The position numbers and the translations under genes are program-made. Source: Roseomonas sp. CECT 9278 (GTDB taxonomy: Bacteria > Pseudomonadota > Alphaproteobacteria > Acetobacterales > Acetobacteraceae). From it: a stretch of DNA of 64,000 bases. Where the stretch lies: positions 170,464 to 234,463 of the forward strand of contig NZ_CAKKLX010000003.1 in the NCBI RefSeq assembly GCF_918698155.1. Reading direction: 5' to 3'. Below the pieces are notes generated by a model, which did no database searches, had not been told where the DNA came from, and worked only from the letters and a program-made list of their open reading frames with translations. Positions 52,875-61,706 of this stretch are shown in pieces; positions within the stretch are counted from its first letter, which is position 1; each line of letters begins with the position of its first letter.

Positions 52875-53846
52875 ATGCGCCGCCTGCTGCCGCTGCTGCT
52901 CGTGCTGATCGCCGCCGCCTGTTCGTCCGGCCCGCGCCCCGACCCGCTGGTCTATACCGGCGCCGGCGGGCAACCGATGGGCGCCGACCTCTGGCTCCCG
53001 GAGGGCACCGGGCGCGTGCCGCTGGTCATCCTGTCGCATGACATCCGCGGCAAGCGCGACCCGCATCTGACCGACTACGTGAACGCGCTGAAGGGGATGG
53101 GCGCGGCGGTGGTGGTGCTGGACCACTACACCTCGCGCAGCATCGACCCGACGCGCCCGCCGGCGGACCGCGCCTTCTTCACCACCATCGACTTCGCGCT
53201 GGATGCCTATGGCGCCATGGACGCCGCCGTGCAGCACCCGCGCATCGACCGCCGGCGCATCGGCCTGGTCGGCTTCGGGGAGGGCGGCGGCGGGGGCGCG
53301 CTGCTGGCCGCGCATACGCTGGTGGGGCAGGGCCGCCCGGCGGATGCGGCGCGCTTCCTGGCCTTCGCGGCGGTGGCGCCGGATTGCTCCTATCGCCTGG
53401 GCAACCGCGACACGGGGCGGCGGCCGATCCTGGTGCTGGTGGGCAGCCGCGACAACGTGACCGGCAAGCCGGCCTGCGATGACCTGGGGTCGTTCCTGCG
53501 CGCCTCGGGCGGCAACATCACCATCAACACCTACAACAACGCCCGGCATGGCTTCGATGACCCGGCCGGGCCGGTGCGCGCCAACCCGCAGGGCGAGAAC
53601 ATCACCCGCTGCGTCTGGCAGCAGGGGCCGGACGGGCTGTGGCGCGAACGCGCCTCGGGCATCAGCGGCGCCTCGCTGTTCCGCATCGGGGCCAACCCGT
53701 CGACGCTGGATGCCTATGCGCGGTCGCGCGCGGCCTGTCGGACGCTGGGCACCGAATTGCAGGGCGACGCCGCCTTCCGCGGGCGCGCGGTGGGCGAGGT
53801 CTCGGGCTTCATGAAGACCAATGTGATCGACGTGCGGGTGCGTTGA
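52875..53846 (+). CDS. dienelactone-hydrolase-like lipoprotein lacking the nucleophile
   Basis: 323 aa. The lipoprotein signal MRRLLPLLLVLIAAAC gives lipidated Cys16. The alpha/beta-hydrolase fold is visible (GRVPLVILSHDIRG, GAAVVVLDHYTSR), with catalytic-type Asp in VGSRDNVT and His in NNARHGFDD. The nucleophile elbow that should be GxSxG or GxCxG reads GFGEG, with Gly in place of Ser/Cys, so normal hydrolase chemistry seems lost. Preceded by GGAGG. Probably a periplasmic binding or structural protein derived from an enzyme, or one using another mechanism. Confidence 0.8.
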   Translation: MRRLLPLLLVLIAAACSSGPRPDPLVYTGAGGQPMGADLWLPEGTGRVPLVILSHDIRGKRDPHLTDYVNALKGMGAAVVVLDHYTSRSIDPTRPPADRAFFTTIDFALDAYGAMDAAVQHPRIDRRRIGLVGFGEGGGGGALLAAHTLVGQGRPADAARFLAFAAVAPDCSYRLGNRDTGRRPILVLVGSRDNVTGKPACDDLGSFLRASGGNITINTYNNARHGFDDPAGPVRANPQGENITRCVWQQGPDGLWRERASGISGASLFRIGANPSTLDAYARSRAACRTLGTELQGDAAFRGRAVGEVSGFMKTNVIDVRVR

Positions 53847-54067
53847 GCGCCTGGCGTCGCGGCCGGCGGCACGCCGCCGGCCGACGGGGCCGGGGATGAA
53901 GGCGGCGTAGCAGCGCCGGCGGCGCGCGGTGTCCGCGCCGTCGATGCCGCCGGGGGCGCGGTCCTTTGGAACGGCGGCCAGCCGACCGGGGTTGCGCCGC
54001 GCCCCTGGCCGCTGCCGCGACCTTCCGCTACACGAGCCCTTTCCCCGGGACGGCCGAGACAACGCCC

Positions 54068-55285
<1,218 letters not shown>

Positions 55286-55329
55286 TCGCCGCGCCGAACC
55301 CTGCGACCGGCGAAGTGCCTGGGCGTGCC

Positions 55330-55753
55330 GACCTGCCGCCGCCCCGGAACCCGGCGGCCCGCGCGCTTGCGTGGGCCGGGAGCGCACGGCGCGACCGCGC
55401 CCAAACCATCATCGCTGCCGGGCGCGCGCTTGCATGGCGCGAAGGCAAGGCCGGCCGTTCGTCCGACCTGCCGCCGCCCCGGAACCCGGCGGCCCGCGCG
55501 CTTGCGTGGGCCGGGAGCGCACGGCGCGACCGCGCCCAAACCATCATCGCCGCCGGGCGCGCGCTTGCATGGCGCGAAGGCAAGGCCGGCCGTTCGTCCG
55601 ACCTGCCGCCGCCCCGGAACCCGGCGGCCCGCGCGCTTGCGTGGGCCGGGAGCGCACGGGCCGACCGCGCCCAAACCATCATCGCTGCCGGGCGCGCGCT
55701 TGCATGGCGCGAAGGCAAGGCCGGCGCATGCCGGCCGCCCGCCGTCTGAGGGT
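55330..55753. repeat. three-unit tandem repeat array between trpB and trpA (family copy B)
   Basis: Units start at 55330, 55465 and 55600, period exactly 135 bp; units 1 and 2 are nearly identical. Each has a head stem cggcccgcg / cgtgggccg, then gagcgcacggcgcgaccgcg, an aaccatcatcg stretch and gcgaaggcaaggccgg. The gcgcgaccgcgccca core and gcgaaggcaag match the array at 5109. The third unit ends cgccgtctgagggtca, the end motif of array A, directly before trpA. Open frames through it follow the period and are not believed. Confidence 0.9.
55748..55752 (+). promoter_or_regulatory. trpA ribosome binding site provided by the repeat end
   Basis: GAGGG lies 8 nt before ATG 55761. It is part of the ctgagggtca motif that ends repeat units at 5241 and (as gagag) 5375, so the last repeat unit supplies trpA's translation signal. 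Confidence 0.65.
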
Positions 55754-55760
55754 CAAACAA

Positions 55761-56591
55761 ATGTCTCGCATCGCCGCGCGCTTCGCCGCGCTGAAGGAAC
55801 AGGGGCGCGGCGCGCTCATTCCCTTCCTCGAAGCCTATGACCCCGACCCCGCCACCTCGATGGCGCTGCTGCGCGGCTTTCCCGGCGCGGGGGCCGACCT
55901 GATCGAGATCGGCGTGCCCTTCACCGACCCGATGGCCGATGGCCCGACCGTGCAGCGCGCCGGCCAGCGCGGCCTGAAGGCCGGCGCCACGCTGGCCGGC
56001 ACGCTCGCCATGGTGCGCGACTTCCGGCGCGAGGACGACGCCACGCCCGTCATCCTGATGGGCTACTACAACCCCGTGCTGTCCTATGGCGTGGAACGGT
56101 TCTGCACCGACGCCGCGGCCTCGGGCGTGGATGGGCTGATCGTGGTGGACGTGCCGCCCGAGGAAGCCGACGAGATCGAACCCGCGGCCAAGGCGAATGG
56201 CCTGGACCTGATCCGCCTGATCGCGCCGACCACGGGTGACGACCGGCTGCCGCGCGTGCTCGCGGCGACCACGGGCTTCATCTACTACGTCGCGATCACC
56301 GGCATCACCGGCACGCGCAGCGCCACCAGCGAGGCGCTGGCCGCCGCCATCCCGCGCATCCGGGCGCATACCACGCTGCCGATCGCGATCGGCTTCGGCG
56401 TGCGCACGCCGGAGCAGGCGGCCGAGGCGTCGCGCATCGCCGATGGCGCGGTGGTGGCCTCCGCCCTGATCGAGACGCTGGCCGCGAACCTGGACGAACA
56501 GGGCCGTGCCAAGCCGGAGGCGGTGCGCAAGGTGCTCGACCAGGTGCGCGCGCTGGCCGAGGCGGTGCGCGCGGTGCGTAAAGCGGCGTAG
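55761..56591 (+). CDS. trpA: tryptophan synthase alpha chain
   Basis: A 276-aa TIM-barrel lyase splitting indole-3-glycerol phosphate and channelling indole to TrpB. Catalytic residues E49 and D60 (LIEIGVPFTDPMADGPTVQ) fall at the same numbers as in E. coli; VVDVPPEEAD, YYVAITGITGTR and GFGVRTPEQA are phosphate and substrate loops. The first strand reads LIPFLEAYDPDP rather than the more common TAGDPDP. ATG 55761 follows the repeat-derived ribosome binding site. Confidence 0.95.
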   Translation: MSRIAARFAALKEQGRGALIPFLEAYDPDPATSMALLRGFPGAGADLIEIGVPFTDPMADGPTVQRAGQRGLKAGATLAGTLAMVRDFRREDDATPVILMGYYNPVLSYGVERFCTDAAASGVDGLIVVDVPPEEADEIEPAAKANGLDLIRLIAPTTGDDRLPRVLAATTGFIYYVAITGITGTRSATSEALAAAIPRIRAHTTLPIAIGFGVRTPEQAAEASRIADGAVVASALIETLAANLDEQGRAKPEAVRKVLDQVRALAEAVRAVRKAA

Positions 56592-56600
56592 TTCTTGGCC

Positions 56601-56725
56601 CTCAGGCGGCGGGCGCCGGCCATCCGGCCGGCTTGCCTGCGCGCCAGGGGCTGGCGCACCGGCGGCCGCGGGCGGGTTGGGCGCGGTCGCGCCGTGCGCG
56701 CCCGGATCGCGCGTCACGCGATCCG
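56601..56725. repeat. single inverted copy of the hairpin-headed repeat (family copy C)
   Basis: Read on the minus strand it starts with hairpin cggatcgcg-tgacg-cgcgatccg (56703-56725), then the gcgcgaccgcgccca core, ggcaagccggccgga and the cgccgcctgagg end at 56601. The stem differs from array A by paired changes that keep base pairing. It lies between convergent trpA and the SRPBCC gene, in a 192-bp gap otherwise empty. Confidence 0.85.
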
Positions 56726-56783
56726 CATCAGCTCCGTTTCGCCGGCGCCTGGCCGGACCGGGGCTCGGGCATCCGCCGCCGGA

Positions 56784-57317
56784 TCACGCCTGCTGGCGCT
56801 GCGCGTAGTCCTGCTTGATCCGCACGAAGGCGTCCCAGAAGGGCGCCGGTTCCACGCCCGACACGCGCGCCACCAGCAGGTCCAGGTGCGCATGCCAGCC
56901 GGCACTCACGCTCAGCCGCATCGCCGGATCGACCACGCGATGATGCGTCACGGTCAGCAGCACGCGGCCGCCCGCCGGCGCCAGGTCGAAGGTCACGCCG
57001 CCGGTGCTGCCCCAGGTGATGGCCAGCCGATGCGGCGGATCGCATGCGGTAACGCGCACCTCCAGGCGGTGTTCGATATCGGCGGCGGGCGGGCGTTCGC
57101 CGGGCGGGTCGGTCAGTTCGTCATTGCGCCACACCAGCTCGGTGGTGGCACCGACCTGCATCGCCATCTCGCCGGCGGCCAGCCATTGGCGGCGCAGGTC
57201 GCTGCGCGTCAGGTAGTCCAACACGCGCTCGATCGGGCCAGGCAGGTGGCGCTGGATCATCAGCGTGGTGGGTTCGACCAGCACGCCATGGCTGTCGATC
57301 TCGGCAACGTCGTTCAT
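56784..57317 (-). CDS. SRPBCC (AHSA1-type) domain protein
   Basis: 177 aa, helix-grip ligand-binding or cochaperone-like fold. TLMIQRHLPGPIERVLDYLT at about 18-37 is the usual start of AHSA1 proteins, with LAITWGSTGGVTFDLAP and SAGWHAHLDLLVARVSG downstream. No catalytic residue is assignable. ATG 57317 overlaps the stop of the ArsR gene by 4 nt. Such ArsR-SRPBCC pairs are common; the regulated process is unknown. Confidence 0.88.
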   Translation of the reverse strand: MNDVAEIDSHGVLVEPTTLMIQRHLPGPIERVLDYLTRSDLRRQWLAAGEMAMQVGATTELVWRNDELTDPPGERPPAADIEHRLEVRVTACDPPHRLAITWGSTGGVTFDLAPAGGRVLLTVTHHRVVDPAMRLSVSAGWHAHLDLLVARVSGVEPAPFWDAFVRIKQDYAQRQQA

Positions 57318-57679
57318 CGGTCGTCTCCTGCGGGGGTGGGGGGTTTGGCGGCGTCCTCCGCACGGAGGAGCCGTTCGAGCACGTCCAGCCGGTCGGTCCA
57401 GAACTTCTCGTAGAAGGCCAGCCAGCCATGCGCGCCGGCGAGCGGCCCGGGGTCGAGCCGGCACAGATGCGTCCGCCCGCGCACCTCGCGGCGGATCAGC
57501 CCGGCCGTCTCCAGCGCCTTGATGTGCTTGGACGCGGCGGCGAGCGACATGGCGAAGGGTTCGGCGAGCTGCCCGACGCTGCGCTCGCCGCCCGCCAGGT
57601 CGCGCAGCATCTGCCGGCGGGTGGCATCGCCGAGGGCGTGGAAGACGGCGTCGAGCCGGGCGGCGTTTAATTCAACCAT
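57314..57679 (-). CDS. ArsR-family transcriptional regulator
   Basis: A 121-aa winged-helix repressor. LDAVFHALGDATRRQMLRDL leads into the recognition helix SLAAASKHIKALETAGLIRRE and wing VRGRTHLCRL. It lacks the CxCxC metal motif of arsenic/cadmium sensors, so a non-metal signal, or the SRPBCC partner, is likely. Start ATG 57679 has no Shine-Dalgarno and lies about 7 nt after a -10-like box, suggesting a leaderless mRNA. Two palindromic sites surround the promoter, consistent with autoregulation. Confidence 0.92.
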   Translation of the reverse strand: MVELNAARLDAVFHALGDATRRQMLRDLAGGERSVGQLAEPFAMSLAAASKHIKALETAGLIRREVRGRTHLCRLDPGPLAGAHGWLAFYEKFWTDRLDVLERLLRAEDAAKPPTPAGDDR

Positions 57680-57728
57680 GTCGTTGAATATGCCGCCTGG
57701 GTCGAATTAGTCAACCATATTGTTGAAT
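57671..57728 (-). promoter_or_regulatory. arsR promoter with two palindromic operators
   Basis: On the minus strand, -35 TTGACT (57714-57709), a 16-17-bp spacer and -10 CATATT (57692-57687) are followed by 7 nt and the ATG. Two copies of TCAACnnnnnnGTTGA, at 57672-57688 and 57711-57727, cover the start codon and the -35 box, centres 39 bp apart. This arrangement would let the ArsR dimer block its own promoter. Confidence 0.7.
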
Positions 57729-57985
57729 GAAGGGGCGGCGCCGCGGCAGCGCCGGTCGTGCAGGGTCAGTGCATGTCCCCGGGCCAGACCGCCCGTCGGC
57801 GCCGCCGAGCCGGGCGCGCAGGCGCGCCCCGCAACAGGTCCCGGATGGCTCCAGCCGACCGCGACCTGCCCCAGCGGCATCGATGCGCGCCAAGGCGTGC
57901 GGAAAGGTCCCTGGCGGCACCCACGGCCGCGGCGCGCGGTGCGAATGGCCGCCGCGACGCAGCGATGCGCCGCCGCCGGGCGCTG
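57729..57985. other. intergenic region downstream of bcsC, nothing recognised
   Basis: GC-rich DNA between the arsR promoter and the bcsC stop. I see no gene, no stem with a T-run and no member of the repeat family. Confidence 0.45.
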
Positions 57986-60900
57986 CTACTCCGGCAGCGC
58001 GTAGCGCACGTAGACCGTCCCGCGCGCCTCGTTCCAATCGGCCGAGCGGTCGTAGCGCAGGGTCGCGCCCATCACCAGGTCGCTGCTCAGCCGGTATTCC
58101 ACGTCGCCGCGCAGGCTGCCGATCACGCCGGCCTCGCTCTTGCTGGGGTAGAAGGCGAAGATCTGTGGGTTGGAGCCGACGCGCGACGCCAATTGCCCCT
58201 GCAGGCTGGGGTTCGTCGGGAAGACCGGGGTCGAATCCTCCGACCACACCGCGTAGCCGAGCGACGCGCCCAGCCGCCAGCGCCAATCCCCCGACCGCGC
58301 CCGCCATTCCACCGGGATGTTCACCGCCGTGTAGTCCTGCGGGCTGAAATACCCGCCATGGCCCAGCGTGAAGTGGCGCAGGTTCTGGTCATAGGCGAAG
58401 TAGACCAGGTCGAGCCCGACCGTGACCGTCTCGTCTGGCCGGCGCACCATCGCGAAGGACCCGCCGGCGCCGAGTTCGACACGGGAATTGTCGGCCACGC
58501 CCTGGCCGTCGAACACGGCATAGCCGCCGCCGGCGTAGAAATTCGCCGGGCCGGTCGAATATTCCAGCTGCGCGCGACCGCCGGTGCGCACCACGCCGCC
58601 CCAGGTCTCGCCGGTGATGGAATCGCGTTGGCCCGACCAGGACAGCAGGCTGTCGGTCACCGCGCGGCGTTCGCCGGTCGCGCGGATGCGGAAGCCGCCG
58701 CCGAGCTCGGGCGCCACTTCCAGCCCGCCGACCACGGTGGGGAAGCGGAAGCCGATCGGCGAGCTGCCGACATCGCCGCGGAACCAGCCGCGCTGATAGG
58801 CCAGGCCGAGCCCCACGCCGGATGCGCCATCGTCGCGCGGCGCCCGCATGCCGCCGGGGAAGGCGATCGGGTTGGCGCCGAAGGATTGCAGCGACACCAG
58901 GTCGAGCGGCAGCGACCCCGCATTGATCGACACCGGCGTGACGCTGGCGGTCAGGCGCCCGCCGATGCCGCGCGGCGAGAACGACCCTTCGACCGGCAGC
59001 GCCAGTTCCTCGAGCCGGTCGAGCCCCTGCGTGCCCGACCGCCCGCGCACGCTGGGCAGCACGGCGAAGGTGGTCGCCGCGCCCTCGCGTGCCAGTTCCA
59101 CTTCGCGGCCGATCTCGGCCAGCAGCGGGTCGCGCGGCGCCGGCGCGCCGGGCACGCCGGACCCGCTGCCGCGGAAGGGGTTGGGCCCGGCCGTGGCGAA
59201 GCCCATCGGCACCACGGAGCCGACCTGCGCCTCGCGCTGCTGCTGCGCCTGGCGGGCGGCGACCAGCGCGCCGCGATTGTCGCCGCGCGCGCGCGCCAGC
59301 CGCGCCTGCATCAGGGACACGCGCGCCTCGTTCGGCGCCAGCACGCGGGCTTCGTCCAGCAGGTCCTCGGCGCGGCGGAAGTCGCGCCCGGCGATTGCGG
59401 CATCGACCGCCGCCGCACGCGCATCGAGGTTGCGCGGGTCCCGCGCCAGCACGGATTCCGCGATGGCCTGCGCCTGGCCGGCCTGCCGCGCGCCGGCATG
59501 CAGCCGCGCCAGCGCCAGGTTCGCCGCCGGGTCGTTCGGGTTGCGCGCCAATACCGGGCGCAGCCGATCATAGCCCGCCGCCTGGTCGCCGGCCTCATTG
59601 GCACGGTCCGACGCGCGCACCGCCGCGCCGGCCATCAGCGCATCGGCCTGGCGGCGAGCCTCGGCCGTCAGGGATGGGTCGCCCTCCAGCCCGCGGGCCA
59701 GGGCGGCGGCGGATTGTTCGTTGCCCGCTTCCAGCAGCGCGCCGGCGATGGCGAGCCGCGCCGCGGGGGTCGGGGCCCGGTTGACCGCCAGCGCCACCCG
59801 CGCCGCTTCCTCGGCGCCGCGCGGGTCGTTGATGCGGCCGAAGGCGCGCACCACGGCGGCCGCGGTCGCGCCGGTCGGGTCCTGGCGGGCGGCCAGGGCC
59901 AGCAGCCGCTGCCGGCCTTCGAAGCCGCCGGCGGCGGCACCGGCCGCGGCCTGTTCCACTTCCGCCGCCACCCGCGTGCGCGCGGCCAGGCGAGCCATGT
60001 CGGGCGAACGCCGCCCCGGCGGGATGCGCCCCAGCAGCGCGGCGGCATCGGTGATGCGCCCCTGCTCCTCGGCGAACAACGCGGCGGCGAAGATGGCGTC
60101 GGGGCTGGCACGGCCATCGGAGAGCGGCGCCTCGATGATGGCGCGCGCCTCGATGCCCTGGCCCTGGCGCGCCAGGGCCCGCGCCAGGTCCAGGCGCACC
60201 CAGGGATCGTTCGGCGCCTCGGCCAGGGCGCCCTGCAACAGCGCGGCGGAGGCGGTGGGGTCGGCGGCGCGGGCGGCCTCGGCGCGCAGGCGCCCGGCAT
60301 TGCCGCCGGTGCCGCCGCCACCGCCGCCGGCGGGCTGGGCCACGCGGAGGCGGCGGGCGATCTCGTCGGCCTCGGCGGTGCGGTTCTGCCGGCGCAACGC
60401 CTGCTCCAGCCCCTGTTCGGCCGGCTGGAAGCCCGGGCGGCGGGCCAGCGCGGCGCGGAAGCGTTCCTCGGCGCCGGCAGTGTCGTTGCGGCGCAGCGCG
60501 ATCTCGCCGAGCAAGGTCTCGGCATCCGTGCGGTCGGCGGCATCGCGCGTCACGGCGCGGCGCAGCACGGTGTCGGCCGCCTCGACCTCGTTGCGGCGCA
60601 GCAGGGCGCGGCCCTCGGCGAGTTCCAGGCTGTAGCTCGCGCCATCCAGCGCCTGGCGCCAGTTCTGCGCGCGCGACGGGTCGGCGGCGATGGCGCGGTT
60701 CAGCAGGTCGCGCGCCTCGGCGGCGCGGCCTTCGCGCAGCCGCACCACGCCCAGGCCCCCCAGCGCATCGGCATCATTCGGATTGGCGGCGATGGCGGCT
60801 TCGAAGGACCGCGCGGCGACGGCCAGGCGGTTCGCCTGCAATTGGTCGAACCCTTCCTGGCGCGGGCCGGCGGCGGCCTCGGCGGCGCGGCGCGTCGGGT

Positions 60901-61690
60901 CGCGCACCTCGGCCAGGCGGGCGCGGATCGCGGCATCGTCCGGGCGCACCGCGAGGAAGGCTTCGAGGGGCGCTTCGGCCGAGGCCCCGGTGCCCAGCCA
61001 CAGCAGCGCCTGCCGCCAGGCCTGCACCGCCTGCGGCCCGGTCGCGGGGTCGCGCGCCAATTGCGCCAGCTGCGCGATGCCCTCGTTGCGGGTGGCTTCG
61101 CGCCAGGTCAGCACCTGCGCGGCCGCCACGCGCGCGCGCGCATCCTGCGGCCGGCGCGCCGCGAGCGCGGCCAATTCGCGCCGCCCCTGTTCCCACCCGC
61201 CGGAAGTGCCGGCCAGGGTCAGCCAGTATTCGGTCGCATAGGCATCGGGCGGCGCCGCGCCGCCGAAGGCGTCGCGGTAGCGGGTGAGGGCCTCGGGCAC
61301 GCGGCCTTCGCGCGACAGGCGGCGGGCGTCCTCGATGGCGGAGCGTTCCACCTGGCTGCCGCGCAGTGCCTCCTGCGCGGCGGCGACGGCCGGCGCGCCG
61401 GGCGCCACCACGCGCAGCCGCGCGAGCAGCGCCTCGGCCGCCGGGCGGTTGCCGAGCGCGGCCTGCGCCTCCGCCGCGCCGGCCAGCGCATCGGGGCTGG
61501 ACGGGTCGGCCAGCAGGGCGCGTTCGAAGGACCGCAGCGCGAGGTCCGGGCGCTGCTGCGCCTGCCAGTGCCGGCCCTGCTGCACCAGCGCGGCCAGCGC
61601 GCCATTGCCCTGGGCCAGCGCCGGCAGCGGCGCCGCCAGCGCGGCGCCGATCAGCGCGGCGCCGATGCGTGTGATGCCCTGTCGGCTCAT
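57986..61690 (-). CDS. bcsC: cellulose synthase operon protein C, TPR/outer-membrane exporter
   Basis: 1234 aa. Signal peptide (to about residue 26, LAAPLPALAQ), then about 850 residues of TPR helices in the periplasm (for example RPDLALRSFERALLADPSSP) and a C-terminal BcsC-type 16-strand beta-barrel of about 340 residues starting near SLPLDLVSLQSFGANPIAF and ending GTVYVRYALPE. It exports the glucan through the outer membrane. ATG 61690 follows a GGGGGAAG site 16 bp after bcsB. Length matches other BcsC proteins (1150-1330 aa). Confidence 0.92.
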   Translation of the reverse strand: MSRQGITRIGAALIGAALAAPLPALAQGNGALAALVQQGRHWQAQQRPDLALRSFERALLADPSSPDALAGAAEAQAALGNRPAAEALLARLRVVAPGAPAVAAAQEALRGSQVERSAIEDARRLSREGRVPEALTRYRDAFGGAAPPDAYATEYWLTLAGTSGGWEQGRRELAALAARRPQDARARVAAAQVLTWREATRNEGIAQLAQLARDPATGPQAVQAWRQALLWLGTGASAEAPLEAFLAVRPDDAAIRARLAEVRDPTRRAAEAAAGPRQEGFDQLQANRLAVAARSFEAAIAANPNDADALGGLGVVRLREGRAAEARDLLNRAIAADPSRAQNWRQALDGASYSLELAEGRALLRRNEVEAADTVLRRAVTRDAADRTDAETLLGEIALRRNDTAGAEERFRAALARRPGFQPAEQGLEQALRRQNRTAEADEIARRLRVAQPAGGGGGGTGGNAGRLRAEAARAADPTASAALLQGALAEAPNDPWVRLDLARALARQGQGIEARAIIEAPLSDGRASPDAIFAAALFAEEQGRITDAAALLGRIPPGRRSPDMARLAARTRVAAEVEQAAAGAAAGGFEGRQRLLALAARQDPTGATAAAVVRAFGRINDPRGAEEAARVALAVNRAPTPAARLAIAGALLEAGNEQSAAALARGLEGDPSLTAEARRQADALMAGAAVRASDRANEAGDQAAGYDRLRPVLARNPNDPAANLALARLHAGARQAGQAQAIAESVLARDPRNLDARAAAVDAAIAGRDFRRAEDLLDEARVLAPNEARVSLMQARLARARGDNRGALVAARQAQQQREAQVGSVVPMGFATAGPNPFRGSGSGVPGAPAPRDPLLAEIGREVELAREGAATTFAVLPSVRGRSGTQGLDRLEELALPVEGSFSPRGIGGRLTASVTPVSINAGSLPLDLVSLQSFGANPIAFPGGMRAPRDDGASGVGLGLAYQRGWFRGDVGSSPIGFRFPTVVGGLEVAPELGGGFRIRATGERRAVTDSLLSWSGQRDSITGETWGGVVRTGGRAQLEYSTGPANFYAGGGYAVFDGQGVADNSRVELGAGGSFAMVRRPDETVTVGLDLVYFAYDQNLRHFTLGHGGYFSPQDYTAVNIPVEWRARSGDWRWRLGASLGYAVWSEDSTPVFPTNPSLQGQLASRVGSNPQIFAFYPSKSEAGVIGSLRGDVEYRLSSDLVMGATLRYDRSADWNEARGTVYVRYALPE

Positions 61691-61706
61691 CGCGCGCTTC
61701 CCCCCA

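Noticed and set aside
55330..55753. CRISPR array
   Set aside because: Units are 135 bp and nearly identical throughout; there are no short repeats separated by unique spacers and no cas genes.
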